From contig JAQXMV010000101.1 of assembly GCA_029013165.1 (NCBI GenBank), positions 1-9,165 on the forward strand: a stretch of 9,165 nt of DNA, given 5' to 3'. Positions 6,901-9,165 of this stretch are shown here, in pieces. Each line of letters begins with the position of its first letter. Position 1 is the first letter of the stretch. A program made the position numbers and the translations under genes. Under the pieces are notes generated by a model. The model did not search any database. It saw nothing but the letters and a program-made list of their open reading frames with translations, and was not told the origin of the DNA. The stretch is from Oscillospiraceae bacterium. Lineage in GTDB: Bacteria; Bacillota; Clostridia; Oscillospirales; Acutalibacteraceae.

Positions 6901-9165
6901 AGAATAAATTTGCCAAGGCTCCCGTCAGCACTCTTTGCTCGATCCTGCCGAACCTGTCTTATGCCATTTCCTTTGATAAGCTCTGGGATCTCTTCGGCGG
7001 CAAGACCGTGAAGATCAATTATCTCGTCGAAGATACCTATATCGGTATCAATGTCCTTGAGGATTCCTATACGCTGGATCTGGGTTCGCTTATTTCCAAA
7101 GACTCAATCAACCTCGACTTTGATATTTCCTCTGTCAGCTCCATCATGTCCTATGTTCTGGGCATGTTCACCGATGGCCTGTCGGCCGATTCACTGCCTA
7201 TTATGAATACCGGTGAGCTGATCACCTATTCTTCACTCAACACCAACGCTTCCACCCTCCGTCACACGGGCAAACGCATCAATTTCACTGCCGATAAGGC
7301 CGATGTATTCATGTGGTTGCTCAACTATCTGGTTTCCTGTCTCGGCAGCGAGGATTTCCTGGCCTATCTCGAGAGCGACCTGATGGGCGGTGAGATGGAC
7401 GATACTGTCAGGGATATCATTCAGAATATCTATTCCGAGCCGGATCTTGCCATTGCTGCGGTGATTGAGCTTCTCAATCAGCAGGGCTATGGCCTGGAGG
7501 AATACAACTGGTATGACGGCTCCGTGGGCGGAACCGTCGAGGGAATCACTCCCGCCGCCCTGGTTTATCTCAGCGGCACCAATAACTGGAACAAGGAAAC
7601 GGCCGACTATGTGGAGGCCAACCTCAACGAGATCGTTTCTTCTCTTCTGACTGCTGCCGGCAGCGATCTTGATCTCGGCGCAGAGATCACCAATGCCATC
7701 AACGGACTGTTTAAGAATGATACGGTCACTTCACTGGCTACTTCCCTTGCCTCGATTTCCGACATGAGCGAAAAGCTCCTGGATATGATCAAAAACGAGC
7801 TTGGCGTGGATCTTTCCGCTTTCAGCGTCTATGAGACTCTTCCCGAGGATTATAACTGGGGCTTTGAGGACGGCGACCGTGACGGCTTTGTTCAGGCTCT
7901 GACCAATGTCCTCAAGCCGCTGGAGCCTCTTTACGGCTTCCTGCTCACCGGTGAAAATCTGACACTCTTCAAGGATGTCAATAACGCCGACCTTGTCACT
8001 TTCTACGGCAACGAGGGTTATGACAATGCGGTCATTCCTCTGCTGGAGGCCCTCGGCTGTGAGACCATGACAAAAGCTGAATTCAAGAAGATCAGTAAGT
8101 CGGATATGCTGGCCACCATCATCAATTCCGTGATCGACCGATTCGATGAGATCGCTGCCGATCCCATTTACGGAATCCTGGATGTCATTCCCGGACTGTT
8201 CTATTACATTACCAGCGGTGCAGTTTCCACCTCGATCAGAAACCTGCTCCATCCTCTTTATGTGATCTTTGATACGATCCGTCCTGTCTATAATCTCGAC
8301 ATTGACGCGCTGATCAATTCCATGGATGTGATGACGGAATATGATATCACCTTTGATATTGACGCCATTGATCTTCCCTGGGTTGTCGGTGTCCTGGAAA
8401 AGGTGACGGGTCTAAATCTCGACAAGCTGCAGGTAATTATTGAAGATGTTTGCGCCGTCGTGGCAACAGAATATAGCTCCAAGAGTGCTTTCGTCGGTAA
8501 GGGCTACCGCGGTGCCTATGCCGAAGGTGTTTTTGACAGGGCTGACATGATCACAGTAGTCATCAGCTATCTCCTTGAGATGCTTGCCCTTCCGGGCAAC
8601 GATGTCAAGTTTGACGAGCTCATCGGTGCCGAGAACTTTACCGCGTCTCTGCTGTCCCTCTTTAACGGCACGGATCCCGAGACGAAGTCTATCAACTGGA
8701 TGTACTATTTCGGCGCTGACACCGATCTCTCCGACTTCGATTTCGCTTCCGGCGTCAACATTGAACCTACCCTCAAATCTCTCACTTATCCCAACTTCTG
8801 GACCAAGGAAACCGCCGCTTATATCAACGACAACCTTTCCGATATCGCCTCTGAAATTGTCAAGGCTGCTGACGAGAATTACAGCGATCTTTCCTCACTT
8901 CTTCAGTCCAAGGTCGTCATTTATTCCACCGAGAATGTCCAGGCCATTGCCGATGCGCTCAAGAATATGCTGGAGGGCATTGACAAAACTCTTCTGGACG
9001 CTGCCGGCGTCGCATTTGATGTGGACTTCACGGCGCTTGAAAACTACACGGCTCCTGCCGGTATCGACACGGCCGACGAATTTACAGCAGCACTTGAGGA
9101 TCTGCTTGCCACGGTATCCGGTATTGTTGACTGGCTCCTTTTCGACAGAGACCACAGATTCTTCA
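3999..9165 (+). CDS. Giant secreted repeat protein, 3' end outside the window
   Basis: The frame is open from ATG 3999 to the right edge, 1722 complete codons with no stop. AGGAGG (3986-3991) lies 7 nt before the start. The N-terminus is a Sec signal peptide: Lys2, Lys5, Lys6, a hydrophobic core (8-25), and a signal peptidase I site after AHA (30-32). Residues 34-260 are rich in Ser, Thr, Asn and Tyr and look beta-rich, with a WSWSTSSWHY tract (225-234). Residues 260-745 are charged and helical, with NAMATGYDANNLDEMNAIY-like and DIELYKLREIKGKIDALRA-like segments suggesting coiled or helical bundles. From about 745 diverged repeats of 405-417 residues begin: GYSDLVVPILEALGC (923-937) recurs as GYDNAVIPLLEALGC (1340-1354), and NWNKETADY (1196-1204) recurs as FWTKETAAY (1600-1608). 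I see no enzyme motif, Ig-like signature, dockerin or anchor in the visible part. Similar very large hypothetical surface proteins occur in gut Ruminococcaceae; a role in adhesion or surface structure is inference only. The gene is probably monocistronic. Confidence 0.93.
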   Translation, partial: MKVFKKSLCVLLSVIMIISCMSVSFSPIVAHAATPTNAQLKAAFQAITNTTDLTNGDGSLLSAAEVLYQYILGNYKAQTNSLGGSYNAHTLTTIKNNSTVDLNSTVKSAVGSTYNTLVNTLLPTSGVYDDSSFNGSGKKTGSYSANGNTSFDTSKLSYVVTSAANKSVTVGANLEKTLLTYKSLSDVPSTILLSVTYTINQAVKNGYKTSVTRDKVFGVVYKSNWSWSTSSWHYISAAPSRSVKKSDTNAYKNLHAFADHFTASRLATSVKTLANMSASEINAIINANNTAYAKLNSYSDAVKNHFFDMTAVKAYMDNCLFAQKVINAKPAITALNNAMATGYDANNLDEMNAIYTAQKPNLDFLTSVETAVITYVAENFDGYDTFSLTAAQAFMAQLNKDIELYKLREIKGKIDALRAQFPDAEAIAAIDKDENGNYINNNLTLWTYYDVMAGYINTIKSFDPANVAAVFTDGTAYAEALRNEFKYEYDYRDAEGQYESYYAWFLPLIYADLTAYDTAEIIGSGVTAKIPNIPNALSKKSAYTTMYNKYTGLIGAASMEEIFGKGEESLGYIIDDYIARLYDVILARLTAEVNTAVGYYDAYGEVNLSNYVAIKEAIGRVETDIWNFINSKNPSIISSQLRSNYNRLSTLLSKYNAFVASDGLTNFQRKHLHDANGVYITREPTAEDQARVLGENYIVNEKVVNATIKKLDSFLISNDFTKLVDIDKDPDKTILLDDYMKEVIAENLYTNDMVNMLMNIIYPELTKALEGMYSDLPATTTVAGITLDLSYNDLRTIIDKLGLGLYPNQVAPYIASGYGTAKSQLAAASTWSQLQKNGELTLDWGVDSIKPENYSTTNAYLTAKKNKFLGAMAESFDAILPIVRVLLGDWTGLKLFAEEVGAASKWGISLKGDLTLTADGCAGYSDLVVPILEALGCSGIKSYSTVQGYTTSRQFVDAIFLPIVDFVENKFAKAPVSTLCSILPNLSYAISFDKLWDLFGGKTVKINYLVEDTYIGINVLEDSYTLDLGSLISKDSINLDFDISSVSSIMSYVLGMFTDGLSADSLPIMNTGELITYSSLNTNASTLRHTGKRINFTADKADVFMWLLNYLVSCLGSEDFLAYLESDLMGGEMDDTVRDIIQNIYSEPDLAIAAVIELLNQQGYGLEEYNWYDGSVGGTVEGITPAALVYLSGTNNWNKETADYVEANLNEIVSSLLTAAGSDLDLGAEITNAINGLFKNDTVTSLATSLASISDMSEKLLDMIKNELGVDLSAFSVYETLPEDYNWGFEDGDRDGFVQALTNVLKPLEPLYGFLLTGENLTLFKDVNNADLVTFYGNEGYDNAVIPLLEALGCETMTKAEFKKISKSDMLATIINSVIDRFDEIAADPIYGILDVIPGLFYYITSGAVSTSIRNLLHPLYVIFDTIRPVYNLDIDALINSMDVMTEYDITFDIDAIDLPWVVGVLEKVTGLNLDKLQVIIEDVCAVVATEYSSKSAFVGKGYRGAYAEGVFDRADMITVVISYLLEMLALPGNDVKFDELIGAENFTASLLSLFNGTDPETKSINWMYYFGADTDLSDFDFASGVNIEPTLKSLTYPNFWTKETAAYINDNLSDIASEIVKAADENYSDLSSLLQSKVVIYSTENVQAIADALKNMLEGIDKTLLDAAGVAFDVDFTALENYTAPAGIDTADEFTAALEDLLATVSGIVDWLLFDRDHRFF
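6765..9164 (+). repeat. Diverged long protein repeats within the giant gene
   Basis: Three pairs of matching landmarks share nearly the same spacing. GY..(A/L)V.P.LEALGC is at residues 923-937 and 1340-1354 (417 apart). The W(N/T)KETA.Y segment is at 1197-1204 and 1601-1608 (404 apart). A helix ending in ILP or VIP is at 982-984 and 1396-1398 (414 apart). Between them, in the same order, lie a Gly/Arg/Asp segment (RHTGKRINFTADKAD against KGYRGAYAEGVFDRAD) and an NW-rich segment. The third copy starts at about residue 1598 and is cut by the window edge. The DNA of the copies is well diverged, so this is an old duplication rather than a recent tandem repeat. Confidence 0.7.

Noticed and set aside
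7731..8252. 173-aa minus-strand open frame
   Set aside because: Antisense shadow of the giant gene, produced by its codon usage; no ribosome site or family match.
1..9165. CRISPR arrays, tRNA or rRNA genes, intact insertion sequences
   Set aside because: No regularly spaced short repeats, no tRNA cloverleaf or rRNA sequence, and no transposase or recombinase motif were seen on either strand.

Overview
The window looks like chromosomal DNA from an endospore-forming, moderate-GC Clostridia bacterium, probably of the gut Oscillospiraceae/Ruminococcaceae type. The reasons are the cotJ spore-coat genes, strong Shine-Dalgarno sequences, sigma-A-type promoters, frequent TTG starts and a giant secreted repeat protein of the kind common in that group. 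The organism call is inference; no rRNA or other marker gene is present.

Layout. 1-492: a strong terminator, then about 350 bp that is open on both strands but looks non-coding and hairpin-rich, then a good promoter. 493-840: an AT-rich gene for a minimal family I inorganic pyrophosphatase-like protein. 841-1135: AT-rich DNA with no gene seen. 1136-1342: a 68-aa charged protein of unknown function, followed by a bidirectional terminator (1400-1447). 1464-2046, minus strand: cotJA and cotJB, both apparently intact, followed by a severely truncated cotJC that keeps only about its first 33 codons. 2047-2354: a divergent intergenic region with a near-consensus promoter for the next gene. 2355-3626: a CPA2-type cation/proton antiporter with a TTG start. 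3627-3998: a terminator, AT-rich spacer, and a promoter whose transcript would start with a GNRA-type hairpin. 3999 to beyond the right edge: one uninterrupted reading frame of at least 1722 codons for a secreted protein.

How the parts relate. The left part (1 to about 1460) differs in base composition from the rest, holds accessory-type small genes, and ends where cotJC is cut off. This suggests deletion or recombination at that point. The cotJ genes form a translationally coupled operon (ATGA and TGATG junctions) expected to act in the mother cell during sporulation. The antiporter has its own promoter and terminator and appears monocistronic. The giant protein has its own promoter, a signal peptide, a Ser/Thr/Asn-rich N-terminal domain, a long helical region, and at least two (a third begins) diverged repeats of about 405-417 residues. 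Its C-terminus and surface anchor lie outside the window.

The points most worth a second look are the giant repeat protein, the broken cotJC, the minimal pyrophosphatase and the hairpin-rich segment at the left end.
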